Below, piece after piece: positions 34,621-42,581 of a stretch of DNA of 64,000 nt. The translations under genes were made by a program, and so were the position numbers. Under the pieces are notes generated by a model that saw only the letters and a list, made by a program, of their open reading frames with translations, did not search any database and had not been told where the DNA came from. The DNA is from an uncultured Chloracidobacterium sp. (lineage in GTDB: Bacteria > Acidobacteriota > Blastocatellia > Pyrinomonadales > Pyrinomonadaceae): NCBI GenBank assembly GCA_936914845.1, contig CAKZGE010000005.1:62001-126000 (forward strand), given 5' to 3'. Every line of letters begins with the position of its first letter. Within the stretch, counting starts at the first letter, position 1.

Positions 34621-36405
34621 ATGGAAAATAAAAAGCTTCGAACTGTCATATGGGCAGCAGGACCGGCGTTTTTCGTGATGCTGCTTGCAGCATACCCGCA
34701 AGCGGCGCTATGGATAAGCAAGGGAACAGCATTTACCGGTGCGTATTTTGTTTCGAATTATGACGAAACGGCATATTCGGCGTATGTCAATTCGCTGATG
34801 AACGGCAGGCCGCGTGTAAATGATCCGCAAACGGGCAACGACAGCCCGGCCGGCGAATCGCTTTACTCTGTCCAATTCGTGCCGGCTTATGCATCCGCGG
34901 CGATCTTCAAAATGTTCGGCCTTTCGACCGGGAGCGGCTTCGCCCTTTTGAACTTTTTACTGCCGATATTTTCCGCATTAGCGATATTCTTACTGGTCAA
35001 AGACTTATCGGGCGACGACCGGTTGGCCGGATCCGCGGTGGTCTTTGCTCTTTGTGCCGGTACGGCGATCGCCTATCAAGGCGAACTGCGGCAATGGTTG
35101 ACGGGCGGTGTGTTGATCGATTTTTTCCCGTATCTGCGGCGTTACCAGCCGGGGCTCGGTTTTCCGATCTTCTTTCTATTTTGTGCAGCGATATGGCGTT
35201 CGTTCGCCGCAGAAAGGTGGAACCGGATCGTTCTGTGGGCAACAGTTGCCGGTTTTTTGCTGGTAATATTGATGTTCACATATTTCTATCTGTGGACTGC
35301 CGCCGCGGCGTGGCTGGCTATTTTTGCTTTGGCGTCAGCAATATTTGGGCCGCTTTCCACCAAGTCGGCCGCAAGATCTCTGATTCCCCTGGCCATACTT
35401 GGTCTTGGTTCTATTAAATATTTCGCCATGCTGGCTCAGCGAGACACGCATATGGACGACGTACAACTGCTGCATTTGACTCGAATGCCGGATATCGCAG
35501 CGGTGCCGGTCATACTTGGACTTGTCGCGGCCGCAGCCGTTCTCGTCGTGTATCTTAAGGGAAAGGCAGAGATCTCGAAACCGTTGGCAGCATTTACCAT
35601 TTCATTTGGCATAACACCGCTTCTGCTTCTGAATCAACAGGTGATAACCGGCCGTTCACTCCAACCGGTACACTATGAGATCTTTATCGCCAACTATATG
35701 GCAGGTATCGCCCTTGTATTGGCCGTTTGGCTGATATTTCGTGTGGGCGGTGCCTATGAAAAGCTGGTCGTGTATATGGCGATAGCCGCTGCGATCTGGG
35801 GCGTTATCGAAACGTCAGGCACGGCGGCAAAATATACTCCGATCGAAGGCCTGCGGGAACAGGCGATCCCGGCGTTTGCGTATCTGAATTCGCAGCCGAT
35901 CCAAAAGGATGCCGCGGGCAGATATCCGGCAGTATTTGCTTCAAGTATGATGGTGGCTGATTATGTTCCGACGGCAACGGGCTTTCGTTCGCTATGGAAT
36001 CCGCACATCAATTCTGCGGGCGGATTAAGCCAGGCCGAGAACAAGGAATTATTTCTGGCCCATATATATTTTGGCGGTGTCAGCGAAGAGGAATTCGAGC
36101 GGGCATTGACGCAGGGCCTCTATGAATTTAGGGCTGCGGTCTTTGGCGGCGGCCGAGCTCTTGCCGCGTTGAAGTCCGGTGCCGATCCCATAACGCCGGC
36201 GGAGATCAAAAAAGAAACGGCTGGCTATACGCAGTTCAAGGAGCGTATCGCATCCGGAGCTATTCCTCAGCTGCCGTCGATCGAATATGCGATGGTTCCG
36301 ATCGAGGCCGAACCGAACTGGTCGAATCTCGACAAACTTTATGAGAGAAGTGAACCTCGCGATCTAGGGATCTTTCGGATCTACCGCCTTCGTCCATTGA
36401 AATAG
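34621..36405 (+). CDS. Polytopic membrane protein, unknown function
   Basis: 594 aa with about eleven hydrophobic segments in the first 400 residues (e.g. about 10-30, 95-125, 135-155, 180-200, 207-225, 230-250, 260-275, 300-320, 325-345, 365-385, 395-410), then a soluble C-terminal region of about 180 residues with F-A-S-S-M-M-V-A-D-Y and N-P-H-I-N-S-A-G-G. The loop after the first helix, F-V-S-N-Y-D-E-T-A-Y-S-A-Y, has an acidic residue pair at the position where GT-C type lipid-dependent glycosyltransferases carry catalytic Asp/Glu, so a distant membrane glycosyltransferase is possible. I do not recognise the family firmly. Starts 65 bases after the aldolase gene; probably independent of it. 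Confidence 0.65.
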   Translation: MENKKLRTVIWAAGPAFFVMLLAAYPQAALWISKGTAFTGAYFVSNYDETAYSAYVNSLMNGRPRVNDPQTGNDSPAGESLYSVQFVPAYASAAIFKMFGLSTGSGFALLNFLLPIFSALAIFLLVKDLSGDDRLAGSAVVFALCAGTAIAYQGELRQWLTGGVLIDFFPYLRRYQPGLGFPIFFLFCAAIWRSFAAERWNRIVLWATVAGFLLVILMFTYFYLWTAAAAWLAIFALASAIFGPLSTKSAARSLIPLAILGLGSIKYFAMLAQRDTHMDDVQLLHLTRMPDIAAVPVILGLVAAAAVLVVYLKGKAEISKPLAAFTISFGITPLLLLNQQVITGRSLQPVHYEIFIANYMAGIALVLAVWLIFRVGGAYEKLVVYMAIAAAIWGVIETSGTAAKYTPIEGLREQAIPAFAYLNSQPIQKDAAGRYPAVFASSMMVADYVPTATGFRSLWNPHINSAGGLSQAENKELFLAHIYFGGVSEEEFERALTQGLYEFRAAVFGGGRALAALKSGADPITPAEIKKETAGYTQFKERIASGAIPQLPSIEYAMVPIEAEPNWSNLDKLYERSEPRDLGIFRIYRLRPLK

Positions 36406-36406
36406 G

Positions 36407-37102
36407 TTATACGAATCTGCCGCGGCGGCTAAGATCATAAAGCCCGTTCAAAAAAGGATTGCTCATTCTTTCGCGGCCGATGGTCGTTTCGCGGCCGTGG
36501 CCGGAATAGACGATGAAATCATCGTCAAGCGTAAGCAGGTTGCGGCCTATCGAGTCAAGCAACTGGGCATGGTCACCGCCCGGCAGATCTGTGCGGCCGA
36601 TCGAACCTTCGAACAGACAGTCGCCGACAAAGACCTTCTTGGCAGAAGATGCGACCAACACGACGTGTCCCGGGGTGTGGCCGGGACAATGGCGCACCTC
36701 AAATTCCAATTCACCAACCTGAAAAATTTCTCCGTCTTCCCAGTTTCGGGTCAATGCCGGCGGTTCCTTGTATTGCAAGCCGAGAGCGGCCAATTGCTGC
36801 GGCTGCATTCCCATAAAAAGCGGCTGTGACGGCAGGCCGTAGTAAAGATCCTCGTCGCCCTTGTGAAGCAGGATCTCGGCGTCGGGAAATCGTTCGTGAA
36901 GGAAAGCAACACCGCCGATATGGTCAAGGTGTCCGTGTGTCAGGGTAATGGCTTTTAGATCGAGGCCTTTGGCGGTAATAAGATCAGCAACGGCCGGCGA
37001 CGGTTCGGCCGGGTCGATGCAGATGGCCTGTTTGGTCGCCGAACAGGCAACAACACGCGTGTTCTGCTGAAAGATAGAGAGTACGAATTGTTCAATAAGC
37101 AT
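36407..37102 (-). CDS. MBL-fold hydrolase, glyoxalase II-like
   Basis: 231 aa. Seen: T-H56-G-H58-L-D60-H61-I-G-G (metal site), later C-P-G-H-T-P-G-H-V, F-V-G-D-C-L-F and V-Y-S-G-H-G-R-E-T, the four-motif pattern of the hydroxyacylglutathione-hydrolase-like group. Short length without the C-terminal helical domain of true GloB suggests a general thioesterase-like hydrolase. ATG at 37102 overlaps the upstream gene stop by 11 bases (37092-37102), which indicates coupling; a TTG at 37120 is the alternative. Confidence 0.88.
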   Translation of the reverse strand: MLIEQFVLSIFQQNTRVVACSATKQAICIDPAEPSPAVADLITAKGLDLKAITLTHGHLDHIGGVAFLHERFPDAEILLHKGDEDLYYGLPSQPLFMGMQPQQLAALGLQYKEPPALTRNWEDGEIFQVGELEFEVRHCPGHTPGHVVLVASSAKKVFVGDCLFEGSIGRTDLPGGDHAQLLDSIGRNLLTLDDDFIVYSGHGRETTIGRERMSNPFLNGLYDLSRRGRFV

Positions 37103-37466
37103 CAGATACCAGTTTATCAATATAAGGCAGCGGGTCGAAATCAGGCACGCGACGGTCTTTCAGCACGTATAAGACCGCGTTGCGAAACGTCGCAGCATCG
37201 GGCCGGGCCGTAAAGCACGGAGCTTCCATTTCGCTTAAGCTAAGAAAACTGTTCAATACACTGAGCAGCATCCACAGGATCGTTTCTTCTGCGGTGCCGA
37301 TCGGATTGTGTTTCAAGATCTCCTCGCGATCCTCTGCTAATCCGCTGCAAATTCTTGCAAATTCTACTTCTGATATATTTCGCCGGTCCACAAAGAGATT
37401 AGACCACATTTCCGATTTAGGTGCATTCGTGAATTGATTTCGAACATTAAAAGCGAAATCGTTCAT
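37092..37466 (-). CDS. Unknown protein, coupled to the glyoxalase II-like gene
   Basis: 124 aa from ATG at 37466, which has GCAGGC five bases upstream. Mostly helical and soluble: N-D-F-A-F-N-V-R-N-Q-F-T-N-A-P at the start, a middle A-E-E-T-I-L-W-M-L-L-S-V-L-N-S-F-L-S-L hydrophobic helix, and end P-Y-I-D-K-L-V-S-D. The open frame extends upstream to 37604 but that part is lysine- and cysteine-rich with no family character. I do not recognise the family. Its 3' end overlaps the following hydrolase gene by 11 bases. Confidence 0.6.
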   Translation of the reverse strand: MNDFAFNVRNQFTNAPKSEMWSNLFVDRRNISEVEFARICSGLAEDREEILKHNPIGTAEETILWMLLSVLNSFLSLSEMEAPCFTARPDAATFRNAVLYVLKDRRVPDFDPLPYIDKLVSDAY

Positions 37467-37982
37467 TTTGCCTGCATCGAATACGGACAGTGTGTATTGT
37501 TTTAAACATACTTTTTCACCGGCAAAGTTAAATTTAAGTATTGCAGCAAAAGGGCTTAGCGGTGAATCGAAATTTTGGCACGCTCGTTGCTTTATAAAGA
37601 GCAATTGATAAGGTCAACTGAAACTCTTAAGTAGCGAACATAGGGAAGGGGAGGCTTACCGAACGGTAGGCCTCCAATTTTGAAAACAAGTTCTAGCAAG
37701 TTCTAAAAAGCTTAACCGCTTTGAGAAAAGAGCCGGGTCGCTTGGGGGTAATCTTCGAGTGTGGGCACGAAGACAGATCTGGTTCTTTTCTCAAGCCCTT
37801 TTAATTAAGGGCATAAAAATTTTGTTCTTTGGAAATTAAGTATTTGTGATGCCTCTAGAATCTAAACTTTATAGGGTGAACATTTTTCTACATTAACCTC
37901 ACTATCCACAATAAGAGCGCACGAATTTTTAATTTTCATTAAATAGGCCGAAACTTTGATATATGTCGAAGTTTCGGCTTTT
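37467..37982. other. 516-base AT-rich intergenic region with inverted repeats
   Basis: No credible gene. It holds: a hairpin GGAGGCTTACC-gaac-GGTAGGCCTCC near 37648-37673 with one extra base in the 3' arm; a tandem repeat CAAGTTCTA at 37687-37695 and 37697-37705; a 12-base-pair long-range stem (37723-37734 with 37781-37792); and a GCCCTT/AAGGGC hairpin (37795-37812) followed by A/T-rich sequence. Nothing was recognised at 37830-37982. The structured part is listed separately as a candidate RNA. Confidence 0.6.
37630..37830 (+). ncRNA. Candidate structured non-coding RNA
   Basis: Three consecutive helices are visible on the plus strand: GGAGGC..GCCTCC hairpin (about 37648-37673); a 12-pair stem formed by GAGAAAAGAGCC (37723-37734) and GGTTCTTTTCTC (37781-37792) with one G-U pair, enclosing an internal loop and a six-pair hairpin TCTTCG/CGAAGA (37752-37757 with 37768-37773, loop of 10); and a terminal GCCCTT/AAGGGC hairpin (37795-37812) followed by an AT-rich tail. 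Stem-bubble-stem plus terminator is reminiscent of 6S-like or regulatory RNAs, but I do not recognise a defined family, and no convincing promoter is seen (TTGATA at 37605-37610 lacks a good -10). A matching structure on the other strand is equally possible. Confidence 0.35.
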
Positions 37983-38426
37983 TCATTTGCCGGCCTCATA
38001 CATATCGTAGTGCAACCGGTGCATTCCCATTTTTTTATAGACGGCCTGGGCGGAGGTGTTTTCTTGCTCGACATATAGACGAAAGCCGCATACGTCATCG
38101 CCGGCCGCATCTTTTACGAATTTATACATTTTTGCATAGATGCCAAGTCCGCGGTGGTCCGGCAGAACATATACGCTTTGGATCCACCAAAACCACCCGT
38201 TGCGCCAATCGCTCCATTCGGTCGTTACTAGCAGGCCGCCGATGATGGAGCCGGCTGCGTCTTCGGCGACCACATAAAAGCCTTTGGACGGGTCGGAAAA
38301 AACAGCGGTGACACCATCGGTCAGGCGTTGATGATCAAGACGGCGGCTTTCGGTCTCAAAGGCCATCGCCTGGTTAAATTCGGCCAGCGAAACGATGTCT
38401 GCTTCTTTTGCGATACGGATTTTCAT
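37983..38426 (-). CDS. GNAT N-acetyltransferase
   Basis: 147 aa. Seen: M-K-I-R-I-A-K-E-A-D start of the acetyltransferase fold, V-A-E-D-A-A-G-S-I-I-G-G-L-L-V-T, W-W-I-Q-S-V-Y-V-L-P-D-H-R-G-L-G-I-Y-A-K-M-Y (acetyl-CoA loop H-R-G-L-G), and the late E-Q-E-N-T-S-A-Q-A-V-Y-K-K-M-G-M. Substrate unknown. ATG at 38426 marks the family N-terminus; the open frame runs further upstream without family support. Divergent from the DHH gene. Confidence 0.88.
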   Translation of the reverse strand: MKIRIAKEADIVSLAEFNQAMAFETESRRLDHQRLTDGVTAVFSDPSKGFYVVAEDAAGSIIGGLLVTTEWSDWRNGWFWWIQSVYVLPDHRGLGIYAKMYKFVKDAAGDDVCGFRLYVEQENTSAQAVYKKMGMHRLHYDMYEAGK

Positions 38427-38497
38427 TTGGGTTGCTTGACGAATGCCTCTCGCCGCACTAATCTGGTATGTTTTGCCCTGCGGCAAATAGGCATTAT

Positions 38498-39457
38498 ATG
38501 AAACTTCGCATACTTTATCACGGGAACTGTTTCGACGGCGTTTCTTCGGCCGCCATTTTCAGCAAATTTTACTTGGCCAAAGTGCATCCTGAGGCTGAGA
38601 TCGCATATACGCCGGTAATGCACCGGGCCGGCAATGCGTTCGACCGAGACCAATTTGACGGCGATGAGAATGCGATCGTAGATTTCAAATACTGTCCGGA
38701 CGAGCGATTGACGTGGTGGTTCGATCATCATCAATCCGCCTTTTTATCAGAATCCGACGAGCAGAACTTTTTGGCGGACACCTCCGGAAAGAAGTTTTTG
38801 GATATAAATAGCGCATCTTGTGCGGAATTTATCGCCCGCATCGCCAAAGAAAAATTCGGTTTCGAAGATGCGTCCCTGGCCGAATTGATCGAATGGGCGC
38901 ACATCATCGACGGGGCGTTTTACGAATCGCCCGCCCAGTGTGTAGAGCTGCGTTCATCCGCCCTGAAATTGATGCAAGTGATAGAAGGCGAAAAGGACCC
39001 GGCTTTTGTTGAAAAAATAATTCGGTTGCTGATGGAAAAACAGCTTGATGAAGTGATCGGCGAACCGGAGGTCAAGGCGCGGCTGGAACCGATCTTAGAA
39101 CAACATTGGAAGACGGTCGAGATAATAAAAGAGCGTGCGAAATATGAACGCGGCGTAGTTACCTTTGACCTCGTCGGCACCGGCATCGAAGGCTACAATA
39201 AATTCATCCCTTATTATTTCTATCCCGAAACCACCTATGTTGTCAGCCTTAGCCAAAGCTCGTTTCGAACAAAGATATCGGTCGGGTCAAACCCATGGGC
39301 ACCGCGCCCACGCACACACAATATAGCCGAAATATGTGAAAGATATGGCGGCGGCGGCCATGCCGTGGTCGGAGCCATATCGCTCAAACCCGACGACCTC
39401 GAAGCAGGCCGCCGGTATATGAAAGAGATCGTCGAAGAATTGAGCTTTGCTGATTGA
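38498..39457 (+). CDS. DHH-family phosphoesterase
   Basis: 319 aa. Metal-dependent phosphoesterase. Seen: H8-G-N-C-F-D13-G-V-S-S-A-A (motif I), V-D-F-K-Y-C-P (motif II), W-W-F-D76-H77-H78-Q-S (DHH motif), and late [13 protein letters not shown] (DHHA1-type motif). Layout resembles the DHH-DHHA1 exopolyphosphatase/oligoribonuclease-like group; the motif spacing is not that of RecJ. The substrate may be a short RNA, cyclic dinucleotide product or polyphosphate, which cannot be told apart by reading. The ATG at 38498 precedes the conserved first strand. Confidence 0.87.
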   Translation: MKLRILYHGNCFDGVSSAAIFSKFYLAKVHPEAEIAYTPVMHRAGNAFDRDQFDGDENAIVDFKYCPDERLTWWFDHHQSAFLSESDEQNFLADTSGKKFLDINSASCAEFIARIAKEKFGFEDASLAELIEWAHIIDGAFYESPAQCVELRSSALKLMQVIEGEKDPAFVEKIIRLLMEKQLDEVIGEPEVKARLEPILEQHWKTVEIIKERAKYERGVVTFDLVGTGIEGYNKFIPYYFYPETTYVVSLSQSSFRTKISVGSNPWAPRPRTHNIAEICERYGGGGHAVVGAISLKPDDLEAGRRYMKEIVEELSFAD

Positions 39458-39554
39458 GCCGGCACCAGGCTTCCGTTCATATGGGAGTTGTACACAACCA
39501 CTGAAGTAATGATTTTCTTTATATGATAAAAGCAACATGTAAAGAAAATGCCGG

Positions 39555-39612
39555 TTTTCTATACATATCAACTACAACGTGTATAGGTTTTGGGGCTTTT
39601 CTATACATGTCA
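39555..39612. repeat. Repeated CTATACAT motif, direct and inverted
   Basis: TTTTCTATACATATCA (39555-39570) recurs as TTTTCTATACATGTCA (39597-39612), 42 bases apart, with an inverted copy ACGTGTATAG (39578-39586 region) between them. It lies in the gap between two converging genes. Could be a leftover protein-binding array or chance. Confidence 0.4.
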
Positions 39613-39630
39613 GCACCGGATATTTGGAAA

Positions 39631-39653
39631 GGCCGCGGCATTTGACCGCGGCC
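39631..39653 (-). terminator. Hairpin downstream of the amino-acid permease gene
   Basis: GGCCGCGG (39631-39638) pairs with CCGCGGCC (39646-39653). On the minus strand it follows the permease stop by 8 bases; only TTT follows, so it is a weak rho-independent terminator. Confidence 0.5.
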
Positions 39654-39661
39654 GCATAGTG

Positions 39662-41467
39662 TTAGCCGGAAATCTGGGCATCTTCTTTTGCTAAAAGGCT
39701 GTTTCGATAGCCGTACAGAAAATAGATGACCACGCCGACAAGCAGCCAGACGCCAAACCGGAGCCAATTCGTTACGTGCAGTTCGCTCATTAGGTAAAGA
39801 CAGCTCAAAAGTCCGAGCACCGGTATCAGAGAAAGTTTCTTTACAAGGCTCAGAACCAGCAACGCGACGGTGGCAACGATAAAGAACAGGAACGGTATCT
39901 TGTGCGTAAATGCCCAAAACATCGTTTCGCCGTCTTTCGGTTCGATCTTCAACGCGTCGGTGAAAAATGTCGGGCTAAAATAGAGGACCGCCGCGACAAC
40001 GCCGAGCAAGACGATCGGCAGGAAATATCGTGCGTTGATGTAAGGGACGTATCTGGTGCCGCTTTCCTTAAATTCTTTATCCTTAAACAAAACGCCGGCG
40101 CAAACAACGACAAAGGCGAAAAGCGTTCCGATGCTGGCGAGGTCGGTCACCTCCGTCAAGTTCATAAAGAGAGCCGGGATCGCCACGACCACACCCGCAA
40201 CGAGCGTTGCGAACCACGGCGTTTTGAATTTTGGGTGAATGGAAGAAAAGATGCGCGGCAGCAGACCGTCGCGGCTCATCGCCATCCATAGACGCGGCTG
40301 ACCGATCTGGAATACAAGAAAGACCGTGGCCAAGGCGATAACGGCGCTAACAGCGATAATGCCCGCAACCCAAGGCAGGTTCGCTCCTTCGGGGCCAAAA
40401 ACGAACGCCAGCGGATCACCGACGTCAAGCTTTGTATAGCTGACCATGCCTGTTAGAACTAAGGCGATCGCAATGTAAAGTGCGGTACAGATGACAAGCG
40501 ACAAGATCATAGCGATCGGCAGATCGCGACGCGGATTTTTACATTCTTCGGCAGTAGTGGAAAGAGCATCAAAACCGATATAAGCAAAGAAAACTGCGGA
40601 AACGCCTTTCAGCACGCCTTCAACGCCATTGGGGGCAAAGGGCGACCAATTTGCCGGATTTACATAATTGAGCCCGAGAAAGATCACCAGCAGGATAATG
40701 CCGATCTTGAGCACGGTCATAATGTTCGAAGCAACTTTTGATTCGCGAATGCCGACGAAGACCAAAGCCGTGATAATGACCGTGATGAGCAATGCCGGCA
40801 GGTTCGCCACGACAGAGATCGAGCCGATCTTTGGAGCATTGAGCCAGGCGAGATAGCCTTCGATCTGGCCGCAATTGACCGCAGCATCGGCCGCTTCGCA
40901 TCCGGCGGTCAGTGCGTCAACGGTCGCTCCGCCGGCAACGGCCTCTTGGACGGCAGCAAAGCCGCGTTTCGCCGTCAGAAAATCCATCGTGAAATACAGA
41001 GGAACCTCGATACCGTAGCCTTTTAACAACCCGGTAAAGTAATCGCTCCAGGAAATTGCCACAGCTATATTGCCGATGGCGTATTCGACGATCAGATCCC
41101 AGCCGATGATCCAGGCTATAAATTCGCCCATCGAGGCATAAGCGTAGGTATAAGCGGAGCCGGCGACCGGGATTCGCGACGCAAATTCGGCATAACACAA
41201 TGCAGAGAAAGCACACGCCGTTGCCGTAAAAACGAACAGCAAGGAAACGGCGGGGCCGCCCGAATAGGATGCCTTGCCGACCATAGCGAAAATGCCGGCT
41301 CCGATAATGGCGGCGATGCCCATCAGAGTCAGATCAAAAACGCCCAGCGAACGGCGTAGCCTGACGTCGCCTTCGACGGCGAATTCATCAACGTGGTCTG
41401 AGAAACCGGCGGCCGCATCTGCCTGAATGCGGGCAATGGACTTTTGACGGAAAAGTGACGTGCTCAT
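39662..41467 (-). CDS. APC-family amino-acid permease, CAT-like
   Basis: 601 aa with about 13-14 membrane segments. Seen: L-T-L-M-G-I-A-A-I-I-G-A-G-I-F-A-M-V-G in the first helix, the substrate-binding unwound region of the APC fold, Y-A-E-F-A-S-R-I-P-V-A-G-S-A-Y-T-Y, and F-F-A-Y-I-G-F-D-A-L-S-T-T-A-E-E-C-K-N-P-R-R-D. These match cationic amino-acid transporter-like permeases (PotE/CAT group). A periplasmic insertion of about 40 residues (about 165-215) with three Cys is present after the fourth helix. Length exceeds typical E. coli APC permeases because of extra C-terminal helices. Confidence 0.88.
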   Translation of the reverse strand: MSTSLFRQKSIARIQADAAAGFSDHVDEFAVEGDVRLRRSLGVFDLTLMGIAAIIGAGIFAMVGKASYSGGPAVSLLFVFTATACAFSALCYAEFASRIPVAGSAYTYAYASMGEFIAWIIGWDLIVEYAIGNIAVAISWSDYFTGLLKGYGIEVPLYFTMDFLTAKRGFAAVQEAVAGGATVDALTAGCEAADAAVNCGQIEGYLAWLNAPKIGSISVVANLPALLITVIITALVFVGIRESKVASNIMTVLKIGIILLVIFLGLNYVNPANWSPFAPNGVEGVLKGVSAVFFAYIGFDALSTTAEECKNPRRDLPIAMILSLVICTALYIAIALVLTGMVSYTKLDVGDPLAFVFGPEGANLPWVAGIIAVSAVIALATVFLVFQIGQPRLWMAMSRDGLLPRIFSSIHPKFKTPWFATLVAGVVVAIPALFMNLTEVTDLASIGTLFAFVVVCAGVLFKDKEFKESGTRYVPYINARYFLPIVLLGVVAAVLYFSPTFFTDALKIEPKDGETMFWAFTHKIPFLFFIVATVALLVLSLVKKLSLIPVLGLLSCLYLMSELHVTNWLRFGVWLLVGVVIYFLYGYRNSLLAKEDAQISG

Positions 41468-41667
41468 AGATATAAAATGCGTTTAGGATCCGAAAGTGCT
41501 TTAGGTTGAGTTGGCTCAAGAGACGGCGTAAGCCAAACGTGTTTAACGCATTTTGAATTAAAAATGTGAAAGATGCAATGGAATAGAGCGGGAATTAGAT
41601 ATTTACTGGAGGCACGTACCGCAATTGTCACCCTAAAATGGCCGGATGAAATGCAGCCGGCGGACGA

Positions 41668-42519
41668 ATGAATGATATGAATAGAGAGTTGATCCACGAA
41701 AACCTGAACACAGCATTTGTCGATGTGAGCGCTTTGGTGCGTCACCTCAGCGGCCTGCAATTTGTCGGCGGCATTCATATCGAATTGAGCAGCTATGAAG
41801 CCGATATCATCTTTAATGGCGGCAAAAAGGTAGCCGCCCGCGAATATGACCACACGGCCGGGCGATTTGCCGAAGGCGACCATGCACTGAAGCGGATCCT
41901 GATCCGGGCACAAGACCCGTGCGGGCACATCAGCGTTTACGCACAGCGGGCAGAGGCCGACGATCCGGAACGGGTCTTCATAGACCGTGCCATCGCCGCG
42001 GAAGCCAAAAGGGCGGCCGGCGAAATGAACAGCCCGGCGATCTTATCTATTTCGCCGATAAAGATCGGGGCCGAGCGTCCCGGCAAGGTTATGGATGTGC
42101 TGAATAAGAAGCGTTCCGCACAGGGTGAAGATGAAATGTGGCGGGACCGATTGGAATTGACGGCAGAATTGCTGCGGTCGATGGATTCGTCATTTGCGGC
42201 AGCAAAACTCGATTTTGAAGAAGCTTTTCGCAATGCCTGCGGAATATTCGAAGCAGATCACACTTTCTTGTCGCCCGAAAGCGGATTTACCTATCATAAC
42301 GGCCGCATCTCTTTGCCGTCGCGGCCATTACCGGAGATATTTGCGGCAGGGATCGCAAGCGTTATACGGCACATTTTGACGCGGGTCGCCGAACGACGGC
42401 ATTTTGGGCGACTGCACCAAATAACAACTCACCGCATGCGGGTGCTGCTGCATCGCAAAAAAGGCCATTATGAACGGCTCGGCATGGCCCGTCGGTTGGA
42501 AACGTTGTTGGGAATCTAA
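41668..42519 (+). CDS. Unknown cytoplasmic protein, 283 aa
   Basis: No membrane segment or signal. Residues about 1-95 look like a compact alpha/beta domain (F-V-G-G-I-H-I-E-L-S-S-Y-E-A-D-I-I-F-N-G-G-K), a middle region of low complexity (about 105-150), then a helical C-terminal half with D-F-E-E-A-F-R-N-A-C-G-I-F-E-A-D-H-T-F-L-S-P-E and a basic tail R-M-R-V-L-L-H-R-K-K-G-H-Y-E-R-L-G. I do not recognise a family. The first domain vaguely resembles DUF4388/PATAN-type modules, only by length and the F-x-G-G motif. ATG 41668 or 41677 are both possible starts. Confidence 0.65.
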   Translation: MNDMNRELIHENLNTAFVDVSALVRHLSGLQFVGGIHIELSSYEADIIFNGGKKVAAREYDHTAGRFAEGDHALKRILIRAQDPCGHISVYAQRAEADDPERVFIDRAIAAEAKRAAGEMNSPAILSISPIKIGAERPGKVMDVLNKKRSAQGEDEMWRDRLELTAELLRSMDSSFAAAKLDFEEAFRNACGIFEADHTFLSPESGFTYHNGRISLPSRPLPEIFAAGIASVIRHILTRVAERRHFGRLHQITTHRMRVLLHRKKGHYERLGMARRLETLLGI

Positions 42520-42534
42520 AGAGCAAAATAAAAA

Positions 42535-42556
42535 AGAGCGGCCCGCAAGCCGCTCT
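42535..42556 (-). terminator. Bidirectional terminator before the SdrD-like gene end
   Basis: AGAGCGGC (42535-42542) pairs with GCCGCTCT (42549-42556). The A-run at 42531-42535 becomes a T-run on the minus strand, terminating the 887 aa gene; it can also end the 283 aa gene. Confidence 0.8.
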
Positions 42557-42581
42557 AACCATTGGCAGTTAAGTGAAAGAT

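Noticed and set aside
37687..37705. CRISPR-like or tandem repeat
   Set aside because: Only two adjacent copies of a 9-base unit with no spacers; too short for an array.
37630..37830. 6S RNA, tmRNA, RNase P or SRP RNA identity for the structured gap
   Set aside because: No family-specific sequence signature was recognised (no tmRNA tag region, no RNase P P4 signature, no SRP tetraloop motif, and the paired length is short for 6S), so it is kept only as an unassigned candidate.
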